NCBI GenBank assembly: GCA_036015235.1
Contig: CP107926.1
Span: 5,351,501 to 5,415,500, forward strand
Direction of reading: 5' to 3'
Source of the DNA: Streptomyces sp. NBC_00433
GTDB taxonomy: Bacteria; Actinomycetota; Actinomycetes; Streptomycetales; Streptomycetaceae
DNA length: 64,000 nt
The notes under the pieces are model-generated. The model saw only the letters and a list, made by a program, of their open reading frames with translations. It made no database searches and was not told where the DNA came from. This document shows positions 9,980-18,819 of this stretch, one piece after another; the stretch's first letter is position 1, and every line of letters starts with the position of its first letter. A program made the translations under genes and the position numbers.

Positions 9980-10789
9980 TCAGTCGCGGAGTGCCGCCGT
10001 GTACGCCCCCCGGTGCGTGGCCAGCCAGGCCTGCATGCGGTCCCAGCGCGCCCAGCCGCCGTACTCGGCGAAGGCCTCGACATACGCCCGGTCGCCGTTC
10101 GCGATCCGGCGCTCGACGAAGGTGCGGCCCGCCGCCGTGGCCTGCTCGATCACCGCGGGCAGCGCGGCGCGCTCGGCCGGCCTCAGCCCGTACGCCTCGG
10201 CCAGCAGCCGCAGTCGCGCGCACTGGTCGAGCCCGGCCGGATACTGGCGGGCGGCCGAGACCGGGTCGAGCATCGGCACCCAGTAGCGGGCCGCCATCGC
10301 CACGTCCCACAGCGGCCGTCCGGGCGCGGCCAGGTCGAAGTCGATCAGCGCGACCGCCTCGCCGCCGCGGAAGACGACGTTCTCCGGGCACACATCGTTG
10401 TGGCACAGCGCGGGACCGCCCTCGGGGTCGGCCAGCGCCCGGTCCCAGTCCGCACCAGGGTCGAAGCCGACGCCCGCGCCCGCGTCGTGCAGCCGCCGCA
10501 GCAGCCGGCCCACCGAGCGCAGGGCGTCGTCCGCCATCACCCACCCGGGGAAGGGCGGCAGCGCCACGTCCCCGTCGACGTACGTCAGTTGCTCCCGCCC
10601 GCCGTCCCCGTCGAGACCGACCGCGCCGGGCGCCCCGTCGAAGCCGCGCGCCCGCAGCCCGGACAGATACGCGTGCACGCCCGCCGCGTTGCGCGACGCG
10701 GGCCGGTCCACGACCCCGTCCCGCCGGAAGACCCCGCCCGCGTTGGCCATCCCCCCGGCGAGCCGCTCACCGTCCGGTGTCGCTGTCAT
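9980..10789 (-). CDS. Aminoglycoside phosphotransferase (APH/ChoK) family protein
   Basis: The product is 269 residues with the catalytic elements of the APH/choline kinase-like fold: the brace CHNDVCPEN near residues 129-137 (catalytic Asp and Mg-binding Asn) and the DFD of ALIDFDLAAP near 150-152. The N-terminal nucleotide-binding lobe is short (LAGGMANAGGVFRRDG then VDRP), and the usual lysine is not obvious. The ATG at 10789 has AGGGAG directly against it, and a TTG three codons upstream or an ATG at about 10744 are alternatives. The family includes antibiotic kinases but also many small-molecule kinases of unknown substrate. No neighbour hints at the target. Confidence 0.75.
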   Translation of the reverse strand: MTATPDGERLAGGMANAGGVFRRDGVVDRPASRNAAGVHAYLSGLRARGFDGAPGAVGLDGDGGREQLTYVDGDVALPPFPGWVMADDALRSVGRLLRRLHDAGAGVGFDPGADWDRALADPEGGPALCHNDVCPENVVFRGGEAVALIDFDLAAPGRPLWDVAMAARYWVPMLDPVSAARQYPAGLDQCARLRLLAEAYGLRPAERAALPAVIEQATAAGRTFVERRIANGDRAYVEAFAEYGGWARWDRMQAWLATHRGAYTAALRD

Positions 10790-10801
10790 CTCCCTCAACC
10801 A

Positions 10802-11051
10802 CTGTCGCGAGAAGGTCGATGACTACTCTGCCATGGGCATCCCGCATGACGTGCTCATCGACCCTCGCGACGGCACCGGCATCGTCCACTCCCTCCCCGG
10901 CTACCCGCAGCGCACGCCGTCCGTCTTCGGCGACACCGTCAGCGTCGGCCCGTGGAAGCTCGACACCAGCGTCCTGCAGACCTACGCGCCGCCCTGCACG
11001 GCGACAGGCGGTGTGGCAACGGAGCGCCGGGCGGAAGCTGAGGGGGCCTGA
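10802..11051 (+). pseudogene. Remnant of a Uma2-family gene (C-terminal part only)
   Basis: The frame REKVDDYSAMGIPHDVLIDP and the following GDTVSVGPWKLDT resemble the C-terminal half of Uma2 (DUF820) proteins such as the intact one at 14439-15053. The N-terminal half, with the catalytic core, is absent: sequence left of about 10800 belongs to the divergent kinase-like gene. The stop codon falls inside the left terminal repeat of the MITE-like element at 11047, so the insertion probably also removed the native C-terminus. An ATG at 10832 could start a 72-residue peptide, but I see no good ribosome binding site. Confidence 0.6.
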
Positions 11052-11218
11052 GGGCTGTCCCGTAATCCGCGGTGGACCAGCGCGCGGCGTCAGACGCGGT
11101 ACATCGCAAGGCGAAGGGTCGCCCTCGTACCGGGTCGTGTTCGGGCGAGCCCGACAACGCGGCGAGGTGCCGTAGCTGTCGTCGCGCGCCCGCCGGGGAT
11201 TAACGGGACAGCCCTCAG
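11047..11218. mobile_element. MITE-like element with 22-bp terminal inverted repeats
   Basis: The 172-bp element is bounded by CCTGAGGGCTGTCCCGTAAT.. (11047-11068) and its near-exact reverse complement (11196-11218); the arms differ by one inserted base. The interior has no open gene and no transposase. Sequences ending in GGGCTGTCCCGT are familiar from insertion sequences and their non-autonomous derivatives in Streptomyces, so mobilisation in trans is likely. I could not identify an unambiguous target-site duplication. Confidence 0.7.
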
Positions 11219-11267
11219 GGCCGATAACCGGTGGCCAGGGTGGTTGGGGGGCTGGTTGGGTGCGGGC

Positions 11268-11699
11268 ATGACGCTGGGAATGCCGGACGGCTACGAGATA
11301 TCCACCGATCCCGCGCGGCTCGATGCCGCGCTGATCCACGAGTGGCTGACGCTGGACGCGTACTGGGCCCTCGGGGTGACGCGGGAGAAGCAGGACGCCG
11401 CCGTCGCGGGGTCGCTCAACTTCGGGGTCTACGACAGCGCGTCCGGCGCGCAGCTCGCCTACGCGCGGGTCATCACCGACCGCGCCACCTTCGCGTGGCT
11501 CTGCGACGTCTACGTCGCTCCCGCCGCCCGCGGGAAGGGGATCGGGACCGGGCTGGTCGCCGCCGTGCGCGAGCACCTCGCACCGTACGGGCTGCGCCGC
11601 GTCATGCTGGCCACGGCCGACGCGCACGCGGTCTACGCGAAGGTCGGCTTCGAGCCGCTCGCCGAGCTGGGGAAGTGGATGGTGCTCGGCAGGCAGTGA
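11268..11699 (+). CDS. GNAT family N-acetyltransferase
   Basis: The product has 143 residues from the ATG at 11268; an ATG at 11280 or an upstream TTG at 11244 are alternatives because no ribosome binding site stands out. The acetyl-CoA loop is VYVAPAARGKGIGTGLVAA, with the R-G-K-G-I-G core. The late beta strand with YAKVGFEPL is the typical GNAT C-terminus, and AYARVITD sits at the central strand. The substrate cannot be predicted. It stands alone on the plus strand next to the MITE-like element, in the variable block between purL and purF. Confidence 0.9.
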   Translation: MTLGMPDGYEISTDPARLDAALIHEWLTLDAYWALGVTREKQDAAVAGSLNFGVYDSASGAQLAYARVITDRATFAWLCDVYVAPAARGKGIGTGLVAAVREHLAPYGLRRVMLATADAHAVYAKVGFEPLAELGKWMVLGRQ

Positions 11700-11712
11700 A
11701 GCCGGCCCGGCG

Positions 11713-12216
11713 CTACGTGGCGCTGAGGATGCGCCAGGCGACGACCCCGCGGTTCGCGGCCGCGCCGCCCACGAAGGCGCTGATCGCCCCGGTGAAGGGG
11801 AATCCCGCGGCCTTGCCGCCGCAACCGACCCTCTGGCGCGGCGCGTCGGCGGTCATCCGCACGACGATCTCACCGTTGCCCGAGCACGCGATCTGGAGGA
11901 GCTGCCGTCCCGGCTTCGTGTCGTCGACACCCGACGCGGGCTCCGAGGCCCAGAAGTGGCCGGAAGTGGCCGCGGCATCGGTGAAGCCCGCGGGGATCCA
12001 CTCGTCGACCAGCGCCAGGGCGGGCTGCACCGCCTCGTCCATGTCGCGCTCGGCGGGCGCCGTGCTGCGCTGAACTGTGGGCTTCCTGCTCGGTGGAGGC
12101 GAGGGCGATGTGCTCGACGGGCCGGAGCACGCGAGCAACGCGAGCAGCGGTACGGCGGCGAGCGGCAGCGCCGCGCAGCGCCGGGCTGCACCGCTGCGGT
12201 GATGTGCGGATGTCAT
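11713..12216 (-). CDS. Putative lipoprotein of unknown function
   Basis: The product has 167 residues. The N-terminus has basic residues, a hydrophobic stretch and the lipobox LLAC with Cys30, followed by a Ser/Pro-rich linker, so it should be exported and anchored to the outer face of the membrane. The mature part has two cysteines (in IACSGNG and RVGCGGK) that could form a disulphide, and a Gly/Ala-rich C-terminus. GGGGGGA about 8 bases before the ATG is a good ribosome binding site. I recognise no domain beyond a resemblance to small hypothetical Streptomyces lipoproteins. Confidence 0.8.
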   Translation of the reverse strand: MTSAHHRSGAARRCAALPLAAVPLLALLACSGPSSTSPSPPPSRKPTVQRSTAPAERDMDEAVQPALALVDEWIPAGFTDAAATSGHFWASEPASGVDDTKPGRQLLQIACSGNGEIVVRMTADAPRQRVGCGGKAAGFPFTGAISAFVGGAAANRGVVAWRILSAT

Positions 12217-12370
12217 GGTGATCCCCCCTGCGGCGAGGCTAGCCGAGCCCGGCCGCCTTTCCTGTGGAAGCCGCAGGACTTGAGGAAGACGTGAGCCCGG
12301 GAGGGGGCGTCCACGCCGCGCTCATCGCCCCGCGCATAGCGGGCCGCCGGCCCGCGGAGGCGGACGGCGG

Positions 12371-13624
12371 TCAGGCGTAGGCCTCGTGTGCCGGCACGTC
12401 CCGCATCGAGCGGATCGGTGAGGCCAGCAGGATCAGGCCGGGCAGCAGGGTCGCACCCGCGAGGATCAGCAGTGTCGGGCGCAGGCCGAGCCAGGTGGCC
12501 AGGCCGCCCGCGGCGAGGGGGCCGAGGAAGCGCAGCCCCTGGGCGAGGAAGCGGTTGGTCGCCGTCATCCGGCCGAGCATGTCCGGCGGGCAGACCAGTT
12601 GGCGTACCGACGTCGTCGCGGTCAGGGCGACCATGCCCGTCGCGGTCAGCGAGGTGAAGGCCAGCGCCACGATCCACTGCCCGGCGTGGCCGCGGGCGAC
12701 CAGCGGGGTGACCGTCTCCAGCGGCGCCGACAGGAAGGTGCCCAGCACCATGGCCCCGCTCATCCCGACCCGGTCGATGACCCGCCGCGCGGCGATGCTG
12801 CCGAGGACGCCGCCGATCAGGCTCAGCCCGTAGACCAGCCCGGCGACGCGGACGCTCCAGTGCAGCACGGTGATGACGTACAGCAGCCAGAAGGCGTTGA
12901 CGCCGGCGAGCAGGAAGGTCGTGACGGCGTCGGCGAGGGCCAGCGCGCGCAGCAGCGGGTGGCGCAGCACCAGCCGCAGCCCCGCGCGGATCTCCGTACG
13001 CAGCCGCGCCCCGGCCGCCCGCGGCTCCGGCTTCGGCTCCCGGAAGCGCATCAGCGCCAGCGTCCCGGCGCTGAGCACGTACGACCCGGCGTCGATCCCG
13101 ACCGCCCGCGCCGCCCCGAGCACCCCGACCAGGAAGCCGCCCGCGCTCGGCCCGGCCATCTCGGCGATCCCGCGCGCGGTGTTCATCCTGCCGGTGGCCT
13201 CGACCAGCCGTTCCCGCCCCACCAGCAGCAGCGGCAGCGACGCGGCGGCGGCGTCGAAGACCACGGTCAGCGAGCCGACGACGACGGCGACGGCGTAGAG
13301 CTGCGCGAGGGTGACGTGCCCGACGGCGGGCGCGAGCGGTATCGACCCCATCGCGACCGCGCACCCGACCGCGCACCCGATCATCAGCGGCCGCCGCCGC
13401 ACCCGGTCCACCACCGCCCCGGCCGGCAGGGACACGACCAGCACCGGCAGCGCCCCCGCCGCACCGAGCGCGGCCACCTCGAAGGCCGACGCGTGCAGCG
13501 TGACGATCGCGACCAGCGGCAGCGCGAGCCAACTCACCTGCGACCCGAGCTGGTCGACCGTCTGCCCGCTCCACAGCAGCACGAAGTCCCGCTGCTTCCA
13601 CAGATTCCCGCCCGGGGTCGGCAT
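12371..13624 (-). CDS. MFS transporter (exporter type), paralogue 1
   Basis: The product has 417 residues and about 12 hydrophobic segments. After a short tail WKQRDFVLLW comes the first transmembrane helix. AGAVVDRVRRRPLMIG is the loop 2-3 signature of the superfamily, and the C-terminus ends SPIRSMRDVP. It belongs to the MFS_3/enterobactin-exporter-like group common in actinomycetes, many of which export small molecules; the substrate is not known. It is clearly related to the plus-strand MFS at 17542-18819. It is transcribed toward the lipoprotein gene and separately from the DinB-like gene upstream. Confidence 0.9.
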   Translation of the reverse strand: MPTPGGNLWKQRDFVLLWSGQTVDQLGSQVSWLALPLVAIVTLHASAFEVAALGAAGALPVLVVSLPAGAVVDRVRRRPLMIGCAVGCAVAMGSIPLAPAVGHVTLAQLYAVAVVVGSLTVVFDAAAASLPLLLVGRERLVEATGRMNTARGIAEMAGPSAGGFLVGVLGAARAVGIDAGSYVLSAGTLALMRFREPKPEPRAAGARLRTEIRAGLRLVLRHPLLRALALADAVTTFLLAGVNAFWLLYVITVLHWSVRVAGLVYGLSLIGGVLGSIAARRVIDRVGMSGAMVLGTFLSAPLETVTPLVARGHAGQWIVALAFTSLTATGMVALTATTSVRQLVCPPDMLGRMTATNRFLAQGLRFLGPLAAGGLATWLGLRPTLLILAGATLLPGLILLASPIRSMRDVPAHEAYA

Positions 13625-13722
13625 CCGGCCGAGTTTACGGACGGACCGCGGTCCGCACCCACCGCTTTTCGGGATTCCGGGGCCTCGCGCGGTGACGGCG
13701 ACGGCAGGACGACAATGAGGCG

Positions 13723-14229
13723 GTGACCGCTGAACGGCCCTGGCCCCCCTCCATCGCAGGCGAGCGCGAGACGCTGCGCGGCTTCCTCGACCACCACCGG
13801 GCGACGCTCGCCGTGAAGTGCGAAGGCCTGACGGACGAGGACTTGAGGCGGCAGTCCGTACCGCCGTCGACGCTCAGCCTGCTCGGCCTCGTACGGCACA
13901 TGGCCGAGGTCGAACGCGCCTGGTTCCGCCGGGTCGTCGGCGGCGAGGACATCCCGCTCGTCTGGTCGGACGCGATGGACTTCCAAGTCGCCTACGACGC
14001 GGCCGACTCCACCCGCGCGGAGGCCTTCCCCGCCTGGCAGGCCGAGGTCGAGCACGCCCGCCGCATCGAGGCGGCGGCCCGCGACCTGGACGTGGTCGTC
14101 CACAACTCCCGCGGCGAGGAGGACCTCTCGCTGCGGACGGTCATGCTCCACGTCATCCTCGAATACGGCCGCCACAACGGCCATGCCGACCTCCTCCGCG
14201 AGGCGATCGACGGCACGGTCGGCGAGTAG
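13723..14229 (+). CDS. DinB-like (DUF664) protein
   Basis: The 168-residue product starts at GTG with GAGG just upstream. Four helices with TLSLLGLVRHMAEVERAWF and ILEYGRHNGHADLLREAIDG give the typical DUF664 pattern; the conserved histidines in these helices form the metal site of DinB-fold proteins. In actinobacteria many members of this superfamily use mycothiol as cofactor, but this has not been shown for DUF664 proteins in general. It stands alone between the divergent MFS gene and Uma2. Confidence 0.88.
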   Translation: MTAERPWPPSIAGERETLRGFLDHHRATLAVKCEGLTDEDLRRQSVPPSTLSLLGLVRHMAEVERAWFRRVVGGEDIPLVWSDAMDFQVAYDAADSTRAEAFPAWQAEVEHARRIEAAARDLDVVVHNSRGEEDLSLRTVMLHVILEYGRHNGHADLLREAIDGTVGE

Positions 14230-14438
14230 CCGCGCCAGGCACGGCGCCATCTCCCGGGCGACCGCCCGCATCCCACCGGCCCCGCCGCCCCGCCGGGACC
14301 CGGCAGCGGCGGCTACGCTCGGTTTCCGGACGCAGAAGCGTGTCCAACCGTCGAGTGTGATCATCCGGTCACGGTCGGTTCCATGATCCGACAGGGCGAG
14401 GAACCGAGCGTGAAGATCCGGACACAGGGAGGTACAGG

Positions 14439-15053
14439 GTGACCGCTGTGGACGACCGGCCGCAGGCACAGGATCACGCGCAGATGCTGCCGGAGACCTT
14501 CGAAGAGCTCGCGTTCGTCGCAGAGCGCGAGGACGAGGGGCTCCGCCTGGAATTTCTCGGCGGCAAGTTGGGGGTCAAGGCTGCGCCGGACGGGCTTCAC
14601 AGCGAGATCATCCTGTGGCTTCAACGGATCTGCATGCAGCAGAGCCCCGACCTCGGCCTGCACTCGGACCGCGGGCTCGTGGTCGAGACGTACCGGAAGG
14701 GTCGTGCGCGTCCGGACGGGACGTTGGCGCCGATCGGCCACTTCGTCGGCGCCGGCGAGTGGGCCGAGCCGGACGGTGTGCTCATGACCGTCGAAGTCAC
14801 GTCGTTCGACAGTGACACGACGCAGCGGGACCGCGTCGACAAGCCGCGCGCCTACGCCGAGGCCGGCATCCCCGTGTTCCTGCTCATCGACCGTGACGCC
14901 GGCGAGATCACCGTCCACAGCGAGCCCGGCAACGGCGCCTACCAGATGAGGGTCACCGTCCCCTTCGGGAAGGCCGTCTCCCTCCCCGCCCCCGTCGGCA
15001 TCGAGCTGGACACCGCCCAACTCCTCACCTGGGCCACGGCCCAGAAGGACTGA
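14439..15053 (+). CDS. Uma2 family (DUF820) putative restriction-endonuclease-fold protein
   Basis: The product has 204 residues; the GTG has GGGAGG 6-11 bases upstream. It shows the Uma2 pattern: FEELAFVAEREDEGLRLEFL at the N-terminus, a conserved DG/E segment (EWAEPDGVLMTVEVTS) with acidic and EVTS residues at the position of the PD-(D/E)XK core, and the YAEAGIPVFLLIDRDAG strand-helix. Such genes are very abundant in actinobacteria and cyanobacteria and their role is unclear. A broken paralogue lies at 10802-11051. It stands alone without a toxin-antitoxin-type partner. Confidence 0.9.
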   Translation: MTAVDDRPQAQDHAQMLPETFEELAFVAEREDEGLRLEFLGGKLGVKAAPDGLHSEIILWLQRICMQQSPDLGLHSDRGLVVETYRKGRARPDGTLAPIGHFVGAGEWAEPDGVLMTVEVTSFDSDTTQRDRVDKPRAYAEAGIPVFLLIDRDAGEITVHSEPGNGAYQMRVTVPFGKAVSLPAPVGIELDTAQLLTWATAQKD

Positions 15054-15135
15054 CGCCCGCGCCAAGACGCTTGAGCGCCGGGACGCCCGCGTCAAATGGC
15101 TCGCGCGCACCGCGCGGCCTTCCTATATTCCGGGC

Positions 15136-15771
15136 ATGCCCGAGATCCAGTTGCTCCGTCCAGGCCACGCCCCGGCGCTGCTCGCCTTCGAGCGGGAGAA
15201 CCGGGCCTACTTCGCCGCGTCCATCCCCGACCGGGGGGACGACTACTTCGCCCGGTTCGACGAGCGGATGCGGGCGCTGCTCGCCGAACAGGACGACGGG
15301 GTCTGCTACTTCCATGTCGTCGTCGGCGACGCGGGCGAGGTGCTGGGGCGGGTCAACCTCATGGACGTGGAGGAGGGGTCCGCCGAGCTGGGGTACCGGA
15401 TCGCCGAGCGGGCGGCCGGGGCGGGGCTGGCCACCTGGGCGGTAAGGGAGTTGTGCGGGATCGCCGCCAACAGCTACGGGCTGAGCGGGCTGCGTGCGGG
15501 GACCACCCTCGACAACGCGGCGTCGCGGGCGGTGCTGGCGCGTACGGGGTTCCGCGTCGTCGGGGAGCGGGAGTTCTCCGGTCGGCCCGGACTGATGTTC
15601 ACCCGCGGCCTCGCGGAATTCACCGGGCGGCCGGGTGCGGCGGACGCCGGTTGGCGACGGTCACCCGCGCCCCTTGAGTACCTCCCGTCCCGACGGCATG
15701 CTGGGTCCGCCGCGCCGCGGCAGGCACGGACCATGCCGGAGACATCCGGTGACCGAAAGGGACAACGATGA
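15136..15771 (+). CDS. GNAT family N-acetyltransferase (RimJ-like)
   Basis: The product has 211 residues. The N-terminus EIQLLRPGHAPALLAFE and AELGYRIAERAAGAGLATWA (acetyl-CoA loop) followed by GLRAGTTLDNAASRAVLART, with the conserved Asn, place it with RimJ/RimL-type acetyltransferases. The last 45 residues are low-complexity and read into the ribosome binding site of the next gene. The stop overlaps the next start as ATGA, so coupling is likely even though the functions look unrelated. The substrate is unknown. Confidence 0.88.
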   Translation: MPEIQLLRPGHAPALLAFERENRAYFAASIPDRGDDYFARFDERMRALLAEQDDGVCYFHVVVGDAGEVLGRVNLMDVEEGSAELGYRIAERAAGAGLATWAVRELCGIAANSYGLSGLRAGTTLDNAASRAVLARTGFRVVGEREFSGRPGLMFTRGLAEFTGRPGAADAGWRRSPAPLEYLPSRRHAGSAAPRQARTMPETSGDRKGQR

Positions 15772-16514
15772 CTTCCTCATCCCCGTTCAACCGCCGTACC
15801 CTGCTGCGCGGATCGCTGGCCGCAGCCGCCGGCGTCGCCCTGGGGCCGGTGCTGCTCTCCCGCTCGGCCTACGCCTACTCCTGGTCGCGCACCCTCTCGC
15901 AGGGCATGACCGGCGCCGACGTCACCGAACTCCAGATCCGCGTCGCCGGCTGGCCCACCAGCAGCCCCGGCCACACGCGGGTGGCCCTCGACGGGGACTT
16001 CGGCCCCGGCACCGCCGCCGCGGTACGCCTCTTCCAGTCGGCTTACGGCCTGTCGTCGGACGGCGTCGTCGGCCCCGCCACGCAGGCGCAGCTCAACGCC
16101 CTCCAGCAGTCGGACGGTTCGACCGCGCACTTCGACTTCAGCGAGTTCACCGACCGCGTGAGCGGCACCTTCAACGGCGGCAAGGTCAGCGCGGCCGCCG
16201 CCAAGGAGAACGCCCGCCGCGCGATGTACAAGCTCGAAGCCCTCCGCAAGAAGCTGGGCAATGTCCCCATCACCGTCAACTCCGGCTTCCGCAGCATCGC
16301 GCACAATGCCGACGTCGGCGGCGCGAGCGACAGCATGCACCTCTACGGCACGGCCGCCGACCTCGACGTGCCGGGCGTCGCGAACAAGACCGTCTACCAG
16401 AAGGCCGAGACCTGCGGCTTCTCCGGCCTGGAGACCTACAACGAGGACCACCAGCACGTCGACAGCCGGGCGGACCTGGGCCGCGCCTGGTGGTGGGAGA
16501 ACGGCACCGTCTGA
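15768..16514 (+). CDS. Tat-exported peptidoglycan-binding M15 D,D-carboxypeptidase
   Basis: The product has 248 residues and should act outside the membrane on the cell wall. RRTLLRG at residues 9-15 followed by an Ala-rich hydrophobic stretch is a twin-arginine signal. Residues about 45-110 form a PG_binding_1 domain (LQIRVAGWP, LDGDFGPGTAAAVRLFQ, GVVGPATQ). The C-terminal half is a peptidase M15A domain with His191, Asp198 (MHLYGTAADLD) and His230 (HQHVD) as zinc ligands, the same domain order as the Streptomyces albus G zinc D,D-peptidase. GAAAGGGA upstream of the ATG is an adequate ribosome binding site. It probably trims D-Ala from stem peptides. Confidence 0.93.
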   Translation: MTSSSPFNRRTLLRGSLAAAAGVALGPVLLSRSAYAYSWSRTLSQGMTGADVTELQIRVAGWPTSSPGHTRVALDGDFGPGTAAAVRLFQSAYGLSSDGVVGPATQAQLNALQQSDGSTAHFDFSEFTDRVSGTFNGGKVSAAAAKENARRAMYKLEALRKKLGNVPITVNSGFRSIAHNADVGGASDSMHLYGTAADLDVPGVANKTVYQKAETCGFSGLETYNEDHQHVDSRADLGRAWWWENGTV

Positions 16515-16564
16515 CGCCGAGGGCTTCCCCCGGCGCACTGGGGTGGGCCGCGGCCCCCGCCGGC

Positions 16565-17419
16565 TCACCCCAGCAGCGTGACCCCCGCCACCATCGCCGC
16601 GGCCCCCGCCGCCGCCAGGGCGCTCAGGACGGCCAAGCCGCATCCGTAGCCCCGCCGGTCGCGGGCGATGTCGAAGGCGAAGACGGACGGGTCGGCGGGG
16701 GAGTAATGGACGGGGACGTCGGCACCGATCGTGTGGGGGGTGGGGCGGCCGGCGGAGCGCGGGCTCACCGCGGTGACGACGCGGCCGTCGGCCGTGGTGA
16801 AGGTCATGACGGGGATGTACCGCGTGTGGGTGTGGCCGTCGTCGTCGCGGTGGGTGGAGTGGAGGGAGGCCACCACCCGGGCGCGGGCCTCCTCCGCGGT
16901 GGACAGCAGGGCCTTGCGGCGGCGGGCCTGGCGGCTGCCGGCGGCGATGGCCCAGGTCATCAGGGCGGTGACGAGGGCGCCGACGCCGAGGGGCACCCAG
17001 CCGGCGTCGGTCCTGGCCAGGCGGACGACCAGGCCGCCCCACGCGAGGCAGGCGGCCGCGACCGGGCGGGCCAGTTCGCCCTGGCGTCCGGTGCCGTTCA
17101 CGACGCGGAATCTGTACGGTTCGCCGGCCGGGAAGCGTACGGTGACCGGGCGGCCGGTCCAGGCCGCGTCGAGCGTGCCGTTGCGGTTGCCGGTGGTCGG
17201 CAGGAGCAGTGCCTCGCCGGTGGACGGGTTCTGGAAGGCGATCACCGCCGGGACGCCGCTGGAGATGTCGGAGCCCGACTCGCGGGGTGCCTCCACCCGC
17301 TCCACCCGCGCCGCCACCCGGACCGTGCGGGACGACCGCGGGCGGGCGTAGCGCCACGCGCCGAGCGCCGCGGCCAGGGCCCATGCCACGGCCCACACCG
17401 TGACCACTGTGTCGAACAC
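16565..17419 (-). CDS. DUF3592 membrane protein
   Basis: The product has 284 residues. The GTG at 17419 has AGAGGGGG about 10 bases upstream; the frame extends to 17563, but the extra part lacks a start signal. There are about four hydrophobic segments: one at the N-terminus, two in the middle and one at the C-terminal GCGLAVLSALAAAGAAAMV. Two soluble parts contain VMTFTTADGRVVTAVSP and PVHYSPADPSVFAFD, the usual DUF3592 pattern (a strand ending in Y-x-P-x-D-P). Function unknown. It converges on the M15 gene and is divergent from the MFS gene at 17542. Confidence 0.85.
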   Translation of the reverse strand: MFDTVVTVWAVAWALAAALGAWRYARPRSSRTVRVAARVERVEAPRESGSDISSGVPAVIAFQNPSTGEALLLPTTGNRNGTLDAAWTGRPVTVRFPAGEPYRFRVVNGTGRQGELARPVAAACLAWGGLVVRLARTDAGWVPLGVGALVTALMTWAIAAGSRQARRRKALLSTAEEARARVVASLHSTHRDDDGHTHTRYIPVMTFTTADGRVVTAVSPRSAGRPTPHTIGADVPVHYSPADPSVFAFDIARDRRGYGCGLAVLSALAAAGAAAMVAGVTLLG

Positions 17420-17541
17420 CGTCCGACCACCCCCTCTTTCCAGCCGGGACGGCTGCCCGCCGAGGATGGTTGCACGCGGCCGGAACCCGCGGCCCGAACA
17501 GACATGGACGGCTCCGCATCGCCGGTGCGAGCATCGGGACG

Positions 17542-18819
17542 GTGGCCACAGACGACACCGCACCGATCCGCCGTCAGAGGGACTTCCTGCTCCTGTGGGG
17601 CGGGCAGACCGTCAGCGAGGTCGGGTCGCAGATATCCGTGCTGGCGCTGCCCCTGGTGGCCGTCGTGGTGCTGAAGGCCAGTGCCTTCCAGGTGGGACTG
17701 CTGTCCGCGGCGGCGACCTGCGCGTATCTGCTGGTGGCGCTGCCCGCGGGGGCCGTGGTGGACCGGGTCGCGAAGCGGCGGCTGATGATCGGGTGCGATC
17801 TCGGGCTGCTCCTTGTCGTCGGCTCGGTGCCGGTCGCACACGCGGCGGGGGTGCTGAGCCTGGGGCAGCTCTACGGGGTCGCGCTGGCGTCCGGCGTGCT
17901 GTCCGTCTTCTTCTCGGTCGCCTACCAGGCCTATCTGCCGACGCTGCTGGACCGCAAGCAGCTCATGGACGGCAACGGCAAGCTCGCCGCCTCGCAGTCG
18001 GCCGCGCAGATCGCCGGGCCGGGAGCGGGGGCGGGGCTGGTCACCGCGGTCGGGGCCGCGGCGGCGATGACCGCGGACGCGCTGTCCTTCGCCTTCTCGG
18101 CCGCCGCGCTCACCGCGATCCGCGCCCGGGAGCCGCGCAAGGCCGAGCCCGGCCCCAGGACCAGCCTGCGGGCGCAGATCGGCGCGGGCCTGGCACACGT
18201 CGTCAGGGACCCGATCCTGCGCAACGGGGTGGCCTTCAACGGCACCGCCAACTTCTTCGTGATCATGGTGGAGACCCTCGGCCCGGTCTTCCTCGTCCGC
18301 ACCCTGCACCTGCGTCCCGGCCTTGTCGGGCTGCTGCTCGCGCTGGGCGCGGCCGGCGGGGTCGCGGGCGGGGTGGCGGCCAAGTCGCTGGCCCGGCGGG
18401 TGGGTTCGGCGCGGATCAGCTGGGTCGCGATGACCGTGCTGTCGCTCCCCGGGCTGCTGATCCCGCTGGCCGGGCACGGCTGGGCGGTGCTGCTCTTCGG
18501 GGCGGGCTGGATCTCCTGGACCTTCGCCTCCACCGTCACCGGCATCTCGCTGGTCAGCTACCGGCAGGCGACCTGCCCGCCCGAGCTGCTCGGCCGGGTC
18601 GGCGCGGCGGCCCGCTGGATCACCTGGGGCACCCTGCCGCTCGGCGGGATCACCGGCGGGGCGCTCGCGTCCGCGCTCGGCGTCCGCACCACCTTGTGGA
18701 TCGCGGTGGTCGGCGGCTGCTGCGCGGGCCTGTGGCTGTTCTTCTCGCCGCTGCGCCGCATGCGGGACATCCCGCTCGGGCGGCCCGCGGGACCGGCGTT
18801 GGCCGCGGGGGCGGCCTGA
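17542..18819 (+). CDS. MFS transporter (exporter type), paralogue 2
   Basis: The product has 425 residues from the GTG at 17542 (MATDDTAPIRRQRDF); the reading frame continues to 17470 without a start signal. The protein has about 12 hydrophobic segments with PAGAVVDRVAKRRLMIG as the loop 2-3 signature and a C-terminal PLRRMRDIPLG. It is close to the MFS at 12371-13624 along its whole length, for example RQRDFLLLWGGQTV against KQRDFVLLWSGQTV. The two genes point away from each other and flank five other genes, so they are not a simple tandem duplication. The substrate is unknown. Confidence 0.9.
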   Translation: MATDDTAPIRRQRDFLLLWGGQTVSEVGSQISVLALPLVAVVVLKASAFQVGLLSAAATCAYLLVALPAGAVVDRVAKRRLMIGCDLGLLLVVGSVPVAHAAGVLSLGQLYGVALASGVLSVFFSVAYQAYLPTLLDRKQLMDGNGKLAASQSAAQIAGPGAGAGLVTAVGAAAAMTADALSFAFSAAALTAIRAREPRKAEPGPRTSLRAQIGAGLAHVVRDPILRNGVAFNGTANFFVIMVETLGPVFLVRTLHLRPGLVGLLLALGAAGGVAGGVAAKSLARRVGSARISWVAMTVLSLPGLLIPLAGHGWAVLLFGAGWISWTFASTVTGISLVSYRQATCPPELLGRVGAAARWITWGTLPLGGITGGALASALGVRTTLWIAVVGGCCAGLWLFFSPLRRMRDIPLGRPAGPALAAGAA

